From the NCBI GenBank assembly GCA_031425695.1, contig JANPJV010000021.1, forward strand, positions 34,987 through 98,986: DNA of 64,000 nucleotides, in the 5' to 3' direction. The stretch is from JANPJV01 sp031425695 (GTDB lineage Bacteria > Pseudomonadota > Gammaproteobacteria > Xanthomonadales > SZUA-5). Each line of letters opens with the position of its first letter. Within the stretch, counting starts at the first letter, position 1. The notes below the pieces were generated by a model, which did no database searches, was not told the origin of the DNA, and saw nothing but the letters and a program-made list of their open reading frames with translations. A program made the translations under genes and the position numbers. This document shows positions 1 through 8,697 of this stretch, one piece after another.

Positions 1-135
1 TCGGCCAAGGCCGCGATGGGACCTCTGGTGGGAGCGGCCATCGCCGCGATGCTTTTCCAAACTCCTGAGCGCCGAATCCAGAGACCAAAGCCCCACAACC
101 GAATACTGGTTGGCACTTGCGCCTGCTCCACGTAG
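1..135 (+). CDS. possible 3' end of an upstream membrane-protein gene (partial)
   Basis: Frame 1 is open from the window edge to a TAG at 133-135, giving 44 residues. A short hydrophobic stretch (GPLVGAAIAAMLF, about residues 7-19) is followed by a basic tail, as at the cytoplasmic end of a membrane protein such as a flippase or polymerase. It would overlap the next gene by 19 nt, in keeping with the tight packing here. Another frame is also open for about 66 nt, so the reading frame is uncertain and no function is assigned. Confidence 0.25.
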   Translation, partial: SAKAAMGPLVGAAIAAMLFQTPERRIQRPKPHNRILVGTCACST

Positions 136-1244
136 TTCCCACGTATCTGCCGGCCACTCGCTACGGCGGTCCGATCCAATCCGTCCATGGCCTGTGCAAG
201 GCGCTCGTACGGCAGGGCCACGATGTTCATGTCTTTACCAGCAGCCTCGACGGCAATGAGCGGCTGGTGGTTCCGGAAGGCGTTCCGGTCGACCTCGACG
301 GCGTCAAGGTCTGGTATTTCCGATGTCTTTGGGCGCGGCTGTGCTGGATCCCGGGAATGGTCGGCGCCTTGAAGCGCGAGATCGATGGCTTCGACTGCAT
401 CCATCTTCATTCGGTTTTCCTGTGGCCGATGGCGCGGGTGGCGAGCATGGCGCGGCGGCGCCGGGTTCCCTATCTGCTGTCGCCCCGCGGAATGCTGGTG
501 CCCGAGCTGATTGCCAAGCGCAGTTCCTGGGCCAAGCGCGCGTGGATAGCGATCGTCGAAGCGCGCAATTTGCGTGGTGCGGCGGCCATCCATGTCACCA
601 GCCCGCTGGAAAGCGATGATCTGCTACGGTCCGAGCTGGCCTTGGCACCTGTCGTCGATATCCCCAATGGCGTCGACTTCAACGCGACCGCGCCGCGCCA
701 GCCAGTCCCGCGAAGCGTGCTGTTCCTGGGTCGCCTGTCGTGGAAGAAAAACCTGGCAGAACTCATCGCGGCGGTGGCTGCCCTGCCGCAATGGCAGCTC
801 ACGCTCGTCGGGCCCGACGATGAACGCATCGCTGACGTGCTGGCACAGCGCGCCGCCGCACTTGGATGCGGTGAGCGTGTGCGCTGGATCGGAGCCGTTG
901 GCGAAGCCGACAAGACGCGACTGTTCGCGGAAAATGCTTGCCTGGTGTTGCCATCGATCAACGAGAACTTCGGGAATGTCGTGATCGAAGCGATGGCGCA
1001 TGCCTGTCCCGTAATCGTCACGCCCGGCGTGGGTGCGCGCGTGGTGGTCGAGGCCAGTAGCGCCGGCCTGGTGGCGAGCGCGGCGTCGGCAGCAGCGATC
1101 GCGGCGGCAATCCAGTCACTTTTCGAAGATCCGGAGCACGCCGCCGAGTGTGGTCGCAAAGGTCGCGCGTATGTGCGCGAGCACTTGGCCTGGGCGCATA
1201 TCGCAGAGCGCATGACCGAGGTCTATCGCCAGCATGCTCGCTGA
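117..1244 (+). CDS. glycosyltransferase, GT4 family
   Basis: A 375-residue GT-B fold glycosyltransferase, probably transferring a nucleotide-activated sugar to a growing lipid-linked glycan at the inner face of the membrane. The N-terminus (MRLLHVVPTYLP...YGGPIQS) is the usual Rossmann strand and glycine loop. The C-terminal donor site shows LFLGRLSWKKN near residue 203 and ENFGNVVIEAMA near 283, the E-x7-E element of GT4 enzymes. The start is TTG; no ATG lies near this N-terminus and the ribosome site is weak. It is the first whole gene of a 14-gene run and overlaps the next by 11 nt. Donor and acceptor cannot be read from the sequence. Confidence 0.85.
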   Translation: MRLLHVVPTYLPATRYGGPIQSVHGLCKALVRQGHDVHVFTSSLDGNERLVVPEGVPVDLDGVKVWYFRCLWARLCWIPGMVGALKREIDGFDCIHLHSVFLWPMARVASMARRRRVPYLLSPRGMLVPELIAKRSSWAKRAWIAIVEARNLRGAAAIHVTSPLESDDLLRSELALAPVVDIPNGVDFNATAPRQPVPRSVLFLGRLSWKKNLAELIAAVAALPQWQLTLVGPDDERIADVLAQRAAALGCGERVRWIGAVGEADKTRLFAENACLVLPSINENFGNVVIEAMAHACPVIVTPGVGARVVVEASSAGLVASAASAAAIAAAIQSLFEDPEHAAECGRKGRAYVREHLAWAHIAERMTEVYRQHAR

Positions 1245-2016
1245 GATTACGCCGCTGGTGATCACCTGCAACGAAGCCGCCAATCTGGAGCGCACGCTTG
1301 GCGCGCTGAGCTGGGCGCGACGCGTGGTCGTACTCGACAGTGGCAGTGTCGACACCACCCGGGATATCGCTGCCCGCCATGCCAACGTCGAGTGGAATGT
1401 CCGCCCGTTCGATCACCATGCCGGTCAATGCAACTACGCGCTGGAGCACCTGCTGAAAGGCGCGCGCTTCGTGCTCAGCATGGACGCCGACTATGTCGTG
1501 ACCGCGGCATTGCAGAAAGAAATCTCGCAGCTCGACCCGGATGCTGATTATTCCGGCTACCGGATCCCGTTCCGCTATTGCATCGGCGGGGTGCCGTTGC
1601 GCGGAACCTTGTATCCGGCACGCATCTGTCTTTACCGCCCGGAGCGGGCTCGCTACCGCCAGGACGGGCACGCACATTTCCTCGAGATTTCGGGCCGGGT
1701 GCGTAACCTTTCGCAGCACATGCTGCACGACGATCGCAAGCCGGCGACGACCTTCCAGGCGCGCCAGCAGCGCTACGCGCGGATGGAGGCCGAATTCATC
1801 CGCTCGCTGCCGTGGCAGCGGCTCGGCTGGAAAAAACGCGTCCGTCGCCTGCTGGTGCTCGCGCCCTGGCTGGTACCTGCCTATGTCCTGTTTGGACAGG
1901 GCCTGATCCTCGATGGCCGCGCCGGCCTGCGCTATGCCTACGAACGCTTCCTCGCCGAATGTCTGATATCCAAGGAGTTGCTTTTGCAAACTGTCAACGG
2001 ACGCGCTCGGGCATGA
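1234..2016 (+). CDS. glycosyltransferase, GT2 family (WaaE/KdtX-like)
   Basis: A 260-residue GT-A fold enzyme. It opens with ITPLVITCNEAANLERTL and VVVLDSGSVDTTRDIA, the nucleotide-binding start of GT2 proteins of the WaaE/KdtX type, which add sugars to lipopolysaccharide core. The metal-binding DxD is MDADY near residue 83. The C-terminal part is basic and hydrophobic (residues about 205-230), suggesting membrane contact. The ATG lies inside the end of the preceding gene, and the last four bases (ATGA) are shared with the next gene, so translation is probably coupled. The sugar is not known. Confidence 0.85.
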   Translation: MLAEITPLVITCNEAANLERTLGALSWARRVVVLDSGSVDTTRDIAARHANVEWNVRPFDHHAGQCNYALEHLLKGARFVLSMDADYVVTAALQKEISQLDPDADYSGYRIPFRYCIGGVPLRGTLYPARICLYRPERARYRQDGHAHFLEISGRVRNLSQHMLHDDRKPATTFQARQQRYARMEAEFIRSLPWQRLGWKKRVRRLLVLAPWLVPAYVLFGQGLILDGRAGLRYAYERFLAECLISKELLLQTVNGRARA

Positions 2017-3770
2017 TCGTGCTCGGCCTAAACGCCTTTCACGCCGACTCGGCCGCCGCGCTGGTAATCGATGGCCGGCTGGTCGCGGCTGTCGAGGAAG
2101 AACGCTTCCTGCGCATCAAGCATTGGGCAGGGTTCCCGACCGAGGCGATTCGATGGTGCCTGCAACAAGGGGGAGTCAGCCTTTCCCAGGTGGACACGGT
2201 GGCAGTCAACACCGACCCGAAAGCAGGGCGACTCGCGCGCGCGGCGTTCGCGTTCCGCCATCTGCCATCGCCGGCGGTGGTCGTGGATCGCCTGCGGGCA
2301 CGACGCAAGCGCCTATCGGTGCTCGACCTGTTGCGCGCGGCATTTCCCGATCAAAACGTGCGCGCCCGGCTGTTGCCGGTCGAGCACCATCTGGCCCATC
2401 TGGCGAGTGCCTACTTTCCGTCCGGGATCGACCGCGCGGTTGCGTTGTCGGTCGATGGCTTCGGCGATTTCGCTAGCGCCGCCTGGGGGATCGGCATCAA
2501 TGGACGGCTCAGTGTTGATGGCAAGACCGCCTTCCCGCACTCGCTCGGCATTTTCTACCAGGCGCTGACGCAGTATCTCGGCTTTCCGCATTACGGCGAC
2601 GAGTACAAGGTCATGGGCCTGGCGCCCTATGGCGAGCCACGCTTCGCCGATGCGCTGCGCAAGCTCGTCCAGACCGATGCGCGCAGCGGGCAGTTCGCGC
2701 TCGACACGAACTACTTTCGCCATCATCGCGAGCGCATCGCCTACGATTGGGACGATGGGCAGCCGGTATTTTCCAACCTCTATTCCGACGCGCTGGTGGA
2801 GGCGCTGGGACCGGCGCGCGCCGAGGATGCGCCCATCGAACAGTTGCACAAGGACCTGGCGCGCTCGGTCCAGGTGGTCTTCGAGGAATGCTACCTGGGG
2901 ATCATCCAGGCACTCGCACGCGACTACGACACCGACGCGCTGGTGCTCGCGGGCGGGTGCGCACAGAACTCAGTCGCCAATGGGCTGATCTCCGCGCGAA
3001 CGCCATTCAAGCGCGTCTACATCGCCGCTGCTGGATACGACGCCGGCGGTGCCGTGGGCGCAGCTTGCTGGGCCAGTGCGCGCGCGGGAGTGCGGCCGTT
3101 CCCTGAACGATCGCCGTATCTCGGCCCCGAGTTCAGCGATGCGGAAATCGCGGCCATGTTGGGTGAGGAAGCTGCCGCCATTTCCGCGCAGGGGTGCACG
3201 GTCACCCAGTTTGCTGACGACGCGACCCTGGTCGAAGATGCCGCGCGGAGAATCGCTGAAGGACAGGTGGTCGGCTGGTTCCAGGGACGCCTCGAATGGG
3301 GCCCACGTGCGCTCGGCAATCGATCCATCCTTGCCGATCCGCGGCGGGCCGACATGAAGGACATCATCAATCGCAAGATCAAGCGGCGCGAGTCCTTTCG
3401 CCCATTTGCTCCCTCGATCCTCCGCACGGAAGTGGGCAACTGGTTCGAGCGCGACGAAGATGTCCCGTACATGTCGATGGTGCTGCCGATTCGCGCCGAA
3501 CAGCGCGAGAAGATTCCAGCGGTCACCCATGTCGACGGCAGCGGGCGACTGCAGACGGTCGACGACGAGCACAATCCGCGCTATGCCGCTCTGATCCGCG
3601 CGTTCGCGCGGCTGAGCGGTGTGCCAATCCTCTTGAACACGTCGTTCAACGAAAACGAGCCCGTCGTCTGCCGCCCAATCGAAGCTTTGCGCTGCATGCT
3701 GCGCACCGAGATGGACGTGGTTTACCTGGGCAACTGGTGCGTCAGCCGCGAGCGAGCCGCGCGTGACTGA
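2013..3770 (+). CDS. carbamoyltransferase, NodU/CmcH family
   Basis: A 585-residue O-carbamoyltransferase that would move a carbamoyl group from carbamoyl phosphate, through carbamoyl-AMP, to a sugar hydroxyl. The N-terminal ASKHA/TsaD-like domain begins MIVLGLNAFHADSAA and has the metal-binding VEHHLAHLASAY (H125, H129). The C-terminal YrdC-like domain carries GPRALGNRSILADPR near residue 430, diagnostic of the family. I chose ATG 2013 because homology begins there and it forms an ATGA overlap with the preceding gene; the frame is open to 1812 but that part is non-homologous. In this operon it most likely decorates a glycan, as NodU does for Nod factors. Confidence 0.9.
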   Translation: MIVLGLNAFHADSAAALVIDGRLVAAVEEERFLRIKHWAGFPTEAIRWCLQQGGVSLSQVDTVAVNTDPKAGRLARAAFAFRHLPSPAVVVDRLRARRKRLSVLDLLRAAFPDQNVRARLLPVEHHLAHLASAYFPSGIDRAVALSVDGFGDFASAAWGIGINGRLSVDGKTAFPHSLGIFYQALTQYLGFPHYGDEYKVMGLAPYGEPRFADALRKLVQTDARSGQFALDTNYFRHHRERIAYDWDDGQPVFSNLYSDALVEALGPARAEDAPIEQLHKDLARSVQVVFEECYLGIIQALARDYDTDALVLAGGCAQNSVANGLISARTPFKRVYIAAAGYDAGGAVGAACWASARAGVRPFPERSPYLGPEFSDAEIAAMLGEEAAAISAQGCTVTQFADDATLVEDAARRIAEGQVVGWFQGRLEWGPRALGNRSILADPRRADMKDIINRKIKRRESFRPFAPSILRTEVGNWFERDEDVPYMSMVLPIRAEQREKIPAVTHVDGSGRLQTVDDEHNPRYAALIRAFARLSGVPILLNTSFNENEPVVCRPIEALRCMLRTEMDVVYLGNWCVSRERAARD

Positions 3771-5034
3771 TCGGCTCTTGCCGAGCAGCACGCGGCCGGT
3801 GCGTGTGGCGGTGCTGAATACGCACCCGATTCAGTATTTTGCGCCGCTGTATGCCTACCTCGGCAAACACGCACCGGACATCGAGCTCACCGCGCTCTAC
3901 TGCACGGATTACAGCCTGCGGGGCGCAGTTGACGAGGGATTTGCCCAACCGGTGAAATGGGACATCGACCTGCTTGCGGGCTACACCCACACCTTCCTTG
4001 GCAAGGCAGCCGCCACGCGCAAGCTTTCCGGCTTCTGGTCCCTGATAGTTCCCGAGCTCTGGCGAGAGATCCGCAGTGGCCGGCATGACGTCCTATGGTT
4101 GCACGGCCACGGCTATGCAGCGTGCTGGCTGGCCCTGGTCGCCGCACGCACGGTGCGCATGCCGGTGCTGATGCGTGGCGAAACCCACCTCGGGCTGGTT
4201 CGTCCAGGTTGGCGCGGGCGCCTCCGTGACGGCGTGTTGCGCGCGCTGTTTCGGCGCATGGCGGCCTTCCTCGCCATCGGTAGTCGTAACCGCGCCTACT
4301 ACCGCGCGATGGGCGTGCCCGATGCAGCCATTCACCTGGTGCCATACACGGTCGACAACGCACGCTTCATGGAGGCAGCGCGCCTGGCTCCGGATGAGCG
4401 CGAGCGCATGCGTGCGCGCCTCGGACTGCGCCCGGGCGTGCCGACCGTGTTGTATGCCTCGCGGCTGGTCGAGCGCAAACATCCGACTTCTCTGCTCGAG
4501 GCCGTCGCCATCCTGCAGCGCGCAGGCGTCGAGCTCGGGCTGTGCGTGATCGGATCAGGCCCGCTCGAACAGCAGTTGCACGCACAGGCGCAAGCGCTCG
4601 GCGTGCGCGACATCAGTTTCGTTGGCTTCCTGAACCAGCAGGAATTGCCGAGCGCCTTTGCCAGCTGCGAGATTTTCGTGCTTGCCGCGGCGGATGAACC
4701 CTGGGGCCTGGTTGTCAACGAAGCCATGTGCGCCGGACTGCCGATCATTGTCTCGCGCGAAGCCGGCTGCGCCGAGGATCTCGTCGAACACGGAGCCAAT
4801 GGTTTTCAGGTCGCGGCGGGCGACACCGGTGAGCTTGCACAGGCTATCGAGCAACTTCTCAGGAGTCCGGCGCTCATGCAGTCGATGGGTGCGGCCTCGC
4901 TCACGCGCATCGGCGGCTGGAGTTTCGTCGAGTGCGCCGAAGGCTTGCGTTCGGCGTTGGGTTTCATCGCTCGTAAAAACGAGCGGACGCGCCCAGCCGA
5001 CACGACCCGACAGATGGACGAGACGCCCGCATGA
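3763..5034 (+). CDS. glycosyltransferase, GT4 family
   Basis: A 423-residue GT-B enzyme. The N-terminus VAVLNTHPIQYFAPLYAYL is typical of a GT4 subgroup in exopolysaccharide clusters. The C-terminal half has VLYASRLVERKHP (about residue 229) and EPWGLVVNEAMCAGLPII (about 312), the donor-binding E-x7-E element. The GTG start overlaps the carbamoyltransferase end by 8 nt; the gene shares ATGA with the next. About 20 polar residues after the fold look like a tail. It probably acts on the same glycan as its neighbours; specificity is unknown. Confidence 0.85.
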   Translation: MTDRLLPSSTRPVRVAVLNTHPIQYFAPLYAYLGKHAPDIELTALYCTDYSLRGAVDEGFAQPVKWDIDLLAGYTHTFLGKAAATRKLSGFWSLIVPELWREIRSGRHDVLWLHGHGYAACWLALVAARTVRMPVLMRGETHLGLVRPGWRGRLRDGVLRALFRRMAAFLAIGSRNRAYYRAMGVPDAAIHLVPYTVDNARFMEAARLAPDERERMRARLGLRPGVPTVLYASRLVERKHPTSLLEAVAILQRAGVELGLCVIGSGPLEQQLHAQAQALGVRDISFVGFLNQQELPSAFASCEIFVLAAADEPWGLVVNEAMCAGLPIIVSREAGCAEDLVEHGANGFQVAAGDTGELAQAIEQLLRSPALMQSMGAASLTRIGGWSFVECAEGLRSALGFIARKNERTRPADTTRQMDETPA

Positions 5035-5756
5035 GCCTGTTCCGTGACCCCGCCGCCTTCGACCCTGACCGCGATTCAAAGCCGCCATTGAAGCGCGGTC
5101 CTGCGTGGCTCCTCCTGCGAGCGAACGTGGTCTTCGCCACGCTGCTGTTTTCCGCCCATCCGAGCGACGCATGGACCTGGCTGCGCTCGATGCATGCGCG
5201 CCGACGACCGCTGAGCATGGCCATTCCGTGGTTGACCTTCGGGGCGATCCGCAAGATCCGGCAGCTGTTGCCGAGCCAGCCCAACGTGTTCGAGTTCGGC
5301 AGTGGCCATTCGACGCGCTGGTGGCTGGAGCAGGGCGCCCGGCTGTTCTCGGTGGAGGATCACGCCGGCTGGTACGAGCTGTTGGACAGCGACCTCAAGG
5401 CCCGTGGATTCCGCGATTACCAACTCATTCTCGCGCCGACGCTCGAGCAATATCTCGGCGCGCTCGAGAAGATCGAGCCTGCGAGCCAGGACCTGATCCT
5501 GGTAGACGGTGCCCATCGGCGCAACTGCGTGAGTGCGGCCGTCCCCTATGTGAAGCCCGGCGGCCTCCTGGTCGTCGACAACACCGACTGGCACTGGTTT
5601 CGCGAGCACCCGATCGAGGGCATCCCGTCGCAATGGGCGAAGTTCGCGTATCCCGGCTATGGCCCGATGATTGGACACCCCAGTGAAACCACGATCTGGC
5701 AACGGCCACAGGTCGATCCAGCTACGGACGACCGCATGCAAGCCGGGGCGCGGTGA
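5031..5756 (+). CDS. class I SAM methyltransferase-like protein
   Basis: A 241-residue protein with a Rossmann-type methyltransferase core: NVFEFGSGHSTRWW near residue 85 is motif I, FSVEDHAGWYELL the acidic motif II, and DLILVDGAHRRNCV followed by VKPGGLLVVDN the later strands. This pattern resembles FkbM/Methyltransf_24-type sugar O-methyltransferases. The first 60 residues contain a hydrophobic patch and many arginines. It overlaps both neighbours by four bases (ATGA, GTGA). A sugar O-methyltransferase for the polysaccharide is the natural reading, but the substrate is inferred only from context. Confidence 0.7.
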   Translation: MSLFRDPAAFDPDRDSKPPLKRGPAWLLLRANVVFATLLFSAHPSDAWTWLRSMHARRRPLSMAIPWLTFGAIRKIRQLLPSQPNVFEFGSGHSTRWWLEQGARLFSVEDHAGWYELLDSDLKARGFRDYQLILAPTLEQYLGALEKIEPASQDLILVDGAHRRNCVSAAVPYVKPGGLLVVDNTDWHWFREHPIEGIPSQWAKFAYPGYGPMIGHPSETTIWQRPQVDPATDDRMQAGAR

Positions 5757-6514
5757 AGGCCCAACTGAAGGCGCTGCTGCCAGGTGCGGTCGTGCACGCC
5801 GTCGCGCGGCTGCGTCGCCGCTGGCAACAATGGCTGAATCGTCGCCGCAGTACCGAGCAGGTTTTCACCGACATCTACGCCAAGAATCTCTGGGGTGGGC
5901 AACCTGGGGAGTTCGACTCGGGCTCGGGGACCGCCGACGCCATCGCAGTCTCGAGCTATCTGGCGACCGTGCACGAGCTGGCCGCGACTCACGGATTTGC
6001 TGGCAAGCACTTTGTCGACCTGGGCTGTGGCGACTTTCGGGTCGGACGCAAGCTCACCGGCTTGAGCGCGCGATACATCGGGATCGATGTGGTGCGGTCG
6101 CTGGTCGAGCGCAACCAGCTTGCGTTCGGCAGCGACAGCGTGCGCTTCCAGCACCTCGACATCGTCACCGATGCCTTGCCCGATGGCGAAGTCTGCTTCC
6201 TGCGCCAAGTGCTGCAGCATTTGTCCAACGCGCAGATCGAGCAGGTCTTGCGCAAGCTCTCCAAATATCGATTCGTGCTCATTACCGAGCACTATCCATC
6301 CGACAACCCGCAGATCGTCGCCAACAGGGACAAGGCGCACGGCGGCGACATCCGACTGTACGAGAACTCCGGTGTCTATTTGACCGAGCCGCCGTTCAAG
6401 CTGCCGGCAAGCAGTGTGCGGCAGGTGCTCGAGGTGCGTGGTGTCGGGGCCGATGCCAGTGCCGATCACGGCGTCATCCGCACTTTTCTGTACACGCCCC
6501 CTGCAGATGGCTGA
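5753..6514 (+). CDS. class I SAM-dependent methyltransferase
   Basis: A 253-residue methyltransferase with motif I FVDLGCGDFRVGRKL near residue 87, IGIDVV as the acidic strand end, and VRFQHLDIVTDALP followed by CFLRQVLQHLSN as the motif III/IV region. The GTG start overlaps the preceding stop (GTGA). Two methyltransferases in a row suggest two methylated positions or a methylated chain end. The end of the gene overlaps the acyltransferase start by 8 nt. Substrate unknown; methylation of a sugar in the glycan is inference. Confidence 0.78.
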   Translation: MKAQLKALLPGAVVHAVARLRRRWQQWLNRRRSTEQVFTDIYAKNLWGGQPGEFDSGSGTADAIAVSSYLATVHELAATHGFAGKHFVDLGCGDFRVGRKLTGLSARYIGIDVVRSLVERNQLAFGSDSVRFQHLDIVTDALPDGEVCFLRQVLQHLSNAQIEQVLRKLSKYRFVLITEHYPSDNPQIVANRDKAHGGDIRLYENSGVYLTEPPFKLPASSVRQVLEVRGVGADASADHGVIRTFLYTPPADG

Positions 6515-7691
6515 GCTCGCGCGTGCTGCGGCTGGCGCCGCGGACGAAAGCCGCGTGCACCTGCCGGAGCTCGACGGCTTACGCGGACTGGCAATCGGGC
6601 AGATTCTTGTCTACCACTTTTTCACTGTGCTCCTTGCCAACGCACCTGCACAGTCGGCGCTTGCGTATGCCCAGGCTGGGACGAGATTCTGCTGGGCAGG
6701 CGTCGACCTGTTTTTCGTAATCTCCGGCTTTCTCGTGACCACCGTGCTTCGGCGGGATCTGATGCGTCCGCGACCGGCGTTCGCCTTTTATTCGCGTCGG
6801 GCGTTCCGCATTCTCCCGCTGTACTTTTTGAGCGTTGCCATTGCTTTCTGGCTCGCACGCTCGGCCTGGGCGCCGCCTGCGCTCAGCGCCGGCAACCATT
6901 CCTGGGGCAGCTATTTGCTGCTGCTGCAAAACTTCGACCTGGCAGCGACCGGCCGCTTCGGGGGCCTCTGGCTTGCGCCGACGTGGTCGCTCGCGATCGA
7001 AGAGCAGTTCTATCTGATCCTGCCGGTCATTTTCCTGTTCGCGCGCACCCGCGCACTGGTACTCATCTGCTGCACGCTCGTGCTGGCTGCCCCGATGCTG
7101 CGTTGGTTGCATGAATTTCCGGCCAGCTACGCGCTTCCCTACTGCCGGGCGGACGGGCTGTTCTTTGGCGTCCTCCTCGCACTAGCGTGGGCCGACGCCC
7201 GCGCGCGCGAGTTCATCGGACGGCACCCCGCCAGCCTGATCGGCGCCCTCGGACTTGCGGGTCTGGCGTTTGGCGCCTGCGTGCTCTGGTCGAGCGACGC
7301 TGGCGGCGTATTGAACCATTTCGTGTTTTCCATCTTCTTCGGATTGCTTCTGCTCACGCTGCTCGCCGGCCTGCTGCCGACCGTGTGCAGCCTGTTTCGA
7401 CTGAGCGGATTGCGCTGGCTCGGCGAGCGCGCCTATCCCCTGTATTTGTTCCATTTCGGCGTGCTCGCCTTGAGCTTTGCACTCTTCGAGCTGCCGATGC
7501 AGCTTGATTCGTGGGCGTCCTGGTGCGCAATGGGCATCGGCCTGCTGGCCACGCTGGCGCTCAGCGATGGTCTCCATCGGTTCGTCGAGAAACCGCTGAT
7601 CCGGCGCGGCCGAGCGCTGTCGAGAAGGATCAGCACCCTGGCGCCTGCCCTCGGCGCTTCCGCGAGATCCGAGTCCCAAGTGAGCCCCTGA
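6507..7691 (+). CDS. acyltransferase 3 family membrane protein (OafA/YrhL type)
   Basis: A 394-residue integral membrane O-acyltransferase with about ten hydrophobic segments. Family signatures are ELDGLRGLAIGQILVYHFF near the N-terminus (catalytic-site His), FYSRRAFRILPLYF (R-x-x-R), and WSLAIEEQFYLILP (E-E-Q-F-Y). Such enzymes transfer acetyl or other acyl groups to O-antigen or exopolysaccharide sugars. I chose ATG 6507 because family similarity starts just after it; an upstream extension to 6414 overlaps the methyltransferase. The last residues form a basic cytoplasmic tail. It fits with carbamoyl and methyl decorations from the same operon. Confidence 0.87.
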   Translation: MAELARAAAGAADESRVHLPELDGLRGLAIGQILVYHFFTVLLANAPAQSALAYAQAGTRFCWAGVDLFFVISGFLVTTVLRRDLMRPRPAFAFYSRRAFRILPLYFLSVAIAFWLARSAWAPPALSAGNHSWGSYLLLLQNFDLAATGRFGGLWLAPTWSLAIEEQFYLILPVIFLFARTRALVLICCTLVLAAPMLRWLHEFPASYALPYCRADGLFFGVLLALAWADARAREFIGRHPASLIGALGLAGLAFGACVLWSSDAGGVLNHFVFSIFFGLLLLTLLAGLLPTVCSLFRLSGLRWLGERAYPLYLFHFGVLALSFALFELPMQLDSWASWCAMGIGLLATLALSDGLHRFVEKPLIRRGRALSRRISTLAPALGASARSESQVSP

Positions 7692-7692
7692 C

Positions 7693-8697
7693 GTGAATTC
7701 GATCATCCTCAAGAGCCGGTCACCTGCACCTGGCCAGCCGTTGTTGAGTGTCGTCGTGCCCGCATTCAACGAGCAGGAGGTCATCACCGAGGCGGCGCGA
7801 AGGCTGCTCGCGGCCTGTGGGCCATATCTCGACGCCGGGGTCGAGATCATCTTCATCGATGACGGCTCGCGCGATGCCACCTGGCCGATGCTCGTCCGGC
7901 TCGCAGATGAGGCGCCGCAGTTCATTGCCGTCAGGCTTTCGCGCAACTTCGGGCACCAACTGGCACTCACGGCCGGGCTCGAGGTGTGCACCGGCCAGCG
8001 CATCCTGATGATCGATGCCGACCTGCAGGACCCGCCGGAATTGCTCCCCGAGATGATGGCGCTGATGGATCAGGGTGCCGATGTCGTATACGGGCGGCGC
8101 ATCGAGCGCAAAGGCGAGACCCTGTTCAAGCGCGTGACCGCAAGCATGTTCTACCGGGTCCTGAACCGCATGACCGACGTCGACATTCCGCAGGAAGTGG
8201 GCGATTTCCGCCTGGTGAGCCGGCAGGTGCTGGATTCGCTGCGCGCGTTGCCCGAACAGCATCGCTTCGTGCGCGGGATGGTGTCCTGGCTGGGCTTCAC
8301 GCAAGTGGCGTTTCCCTATGTCCGCCAGGAGCGCTTTGCCGGCACGACCAAATATCCGCTGCGCAGGATGCTGCGTCTCGCAGTCGATGCGATCACCGGC
8401 TTCTCGACCATCCCACTGCGCGCGAGCCTGTGGTTGTCTGGCCTCGGCTTCCTCACCGCGATTGCCGTGACCGTCTACGCGCTGGTGTCCTGGCTGTTCT
8501 TCGATGCGGTGCGTGGCTGGGCCAGCCTCACCGTCGTGGTGGCCTTGTTCGCGTCGGCGCAGCTCTTGTGCCTGGGGATCCTCGGCGAGTACGTCGGCCG
8601 CATGTTCGTCGAGGTCAAGGCGCGGCCGCTGGCGATCATTCGCGAGATCGTAGGCGCCTCGGCGCTGGCGGTCGAAGAGCGGAAGCCGCGCGAGTGA
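7693..8697 (+). CDS. GtrB-like polyprenyl-phosphate glycosyltransferase (GT2, dolichol-P-mannose synthase type)
   Basis: A 334-residue enzyme expected to load a sugar from its nucleotide onto undecaprenyl phosphate. The GT2 domain shows LLSVVVPAFNEQEVI, EIIFIDDGSRDATW, the DxD in MIDADLQDPPE near residue 107, and QEVGDFRLVSRQV. Two C-terminal transmembrane helices (about 238-310) are typical of GtrB. The GTG start sits 1 nt after the previous stop. A GtrII-like protein follows at once and a GtrA-like flippase lies two genes on, making a three-part Gtr system for adding a side-branch sugar in the periplasm. Confidence 0.85.
   Translation: MNSIILKSRSPAPGQPLLSVVVPAFNEQEVITEAARRLLAACGPYLDAGVEIIFIDDGSRDATWPMLVRLADEAPQFIAVRLSRNFGHQLALTAGLEVCTGQRILMIDADLQDPPELLPEMMALMDQGADVVYGRRIERKGETLFKRVTASMFYRVLNRMTDVDIPQEVGDFRLVSRQVLDSLRALPEQHRFVRGMVSWLGFTQVAFPYVRQERFAGTTKYPLRRMLRLAVDAITGFSTIPLRASLWLSGLGFLTAIAVTVYALVSWLFFDAVRGWASLTVVVALFASAQLLCLGILGEYVGRMFVEVKARPLAIIREIVGASALAVEERKPRE

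Noticed and set aside
1018..1989. 323-residue minus-strand open frame
   Set aside because: Antisense to the first two glycosyltransferase genes, which have full GT motifs; no protein-like features of its own.
1812..2012. Upstream extension of the carbamoyltransferase
   Set aside because: It overlaps the GT2 gene by 200 nt and lacks family similarity; ATG 2013 fits both homology and the ATGA overlap.
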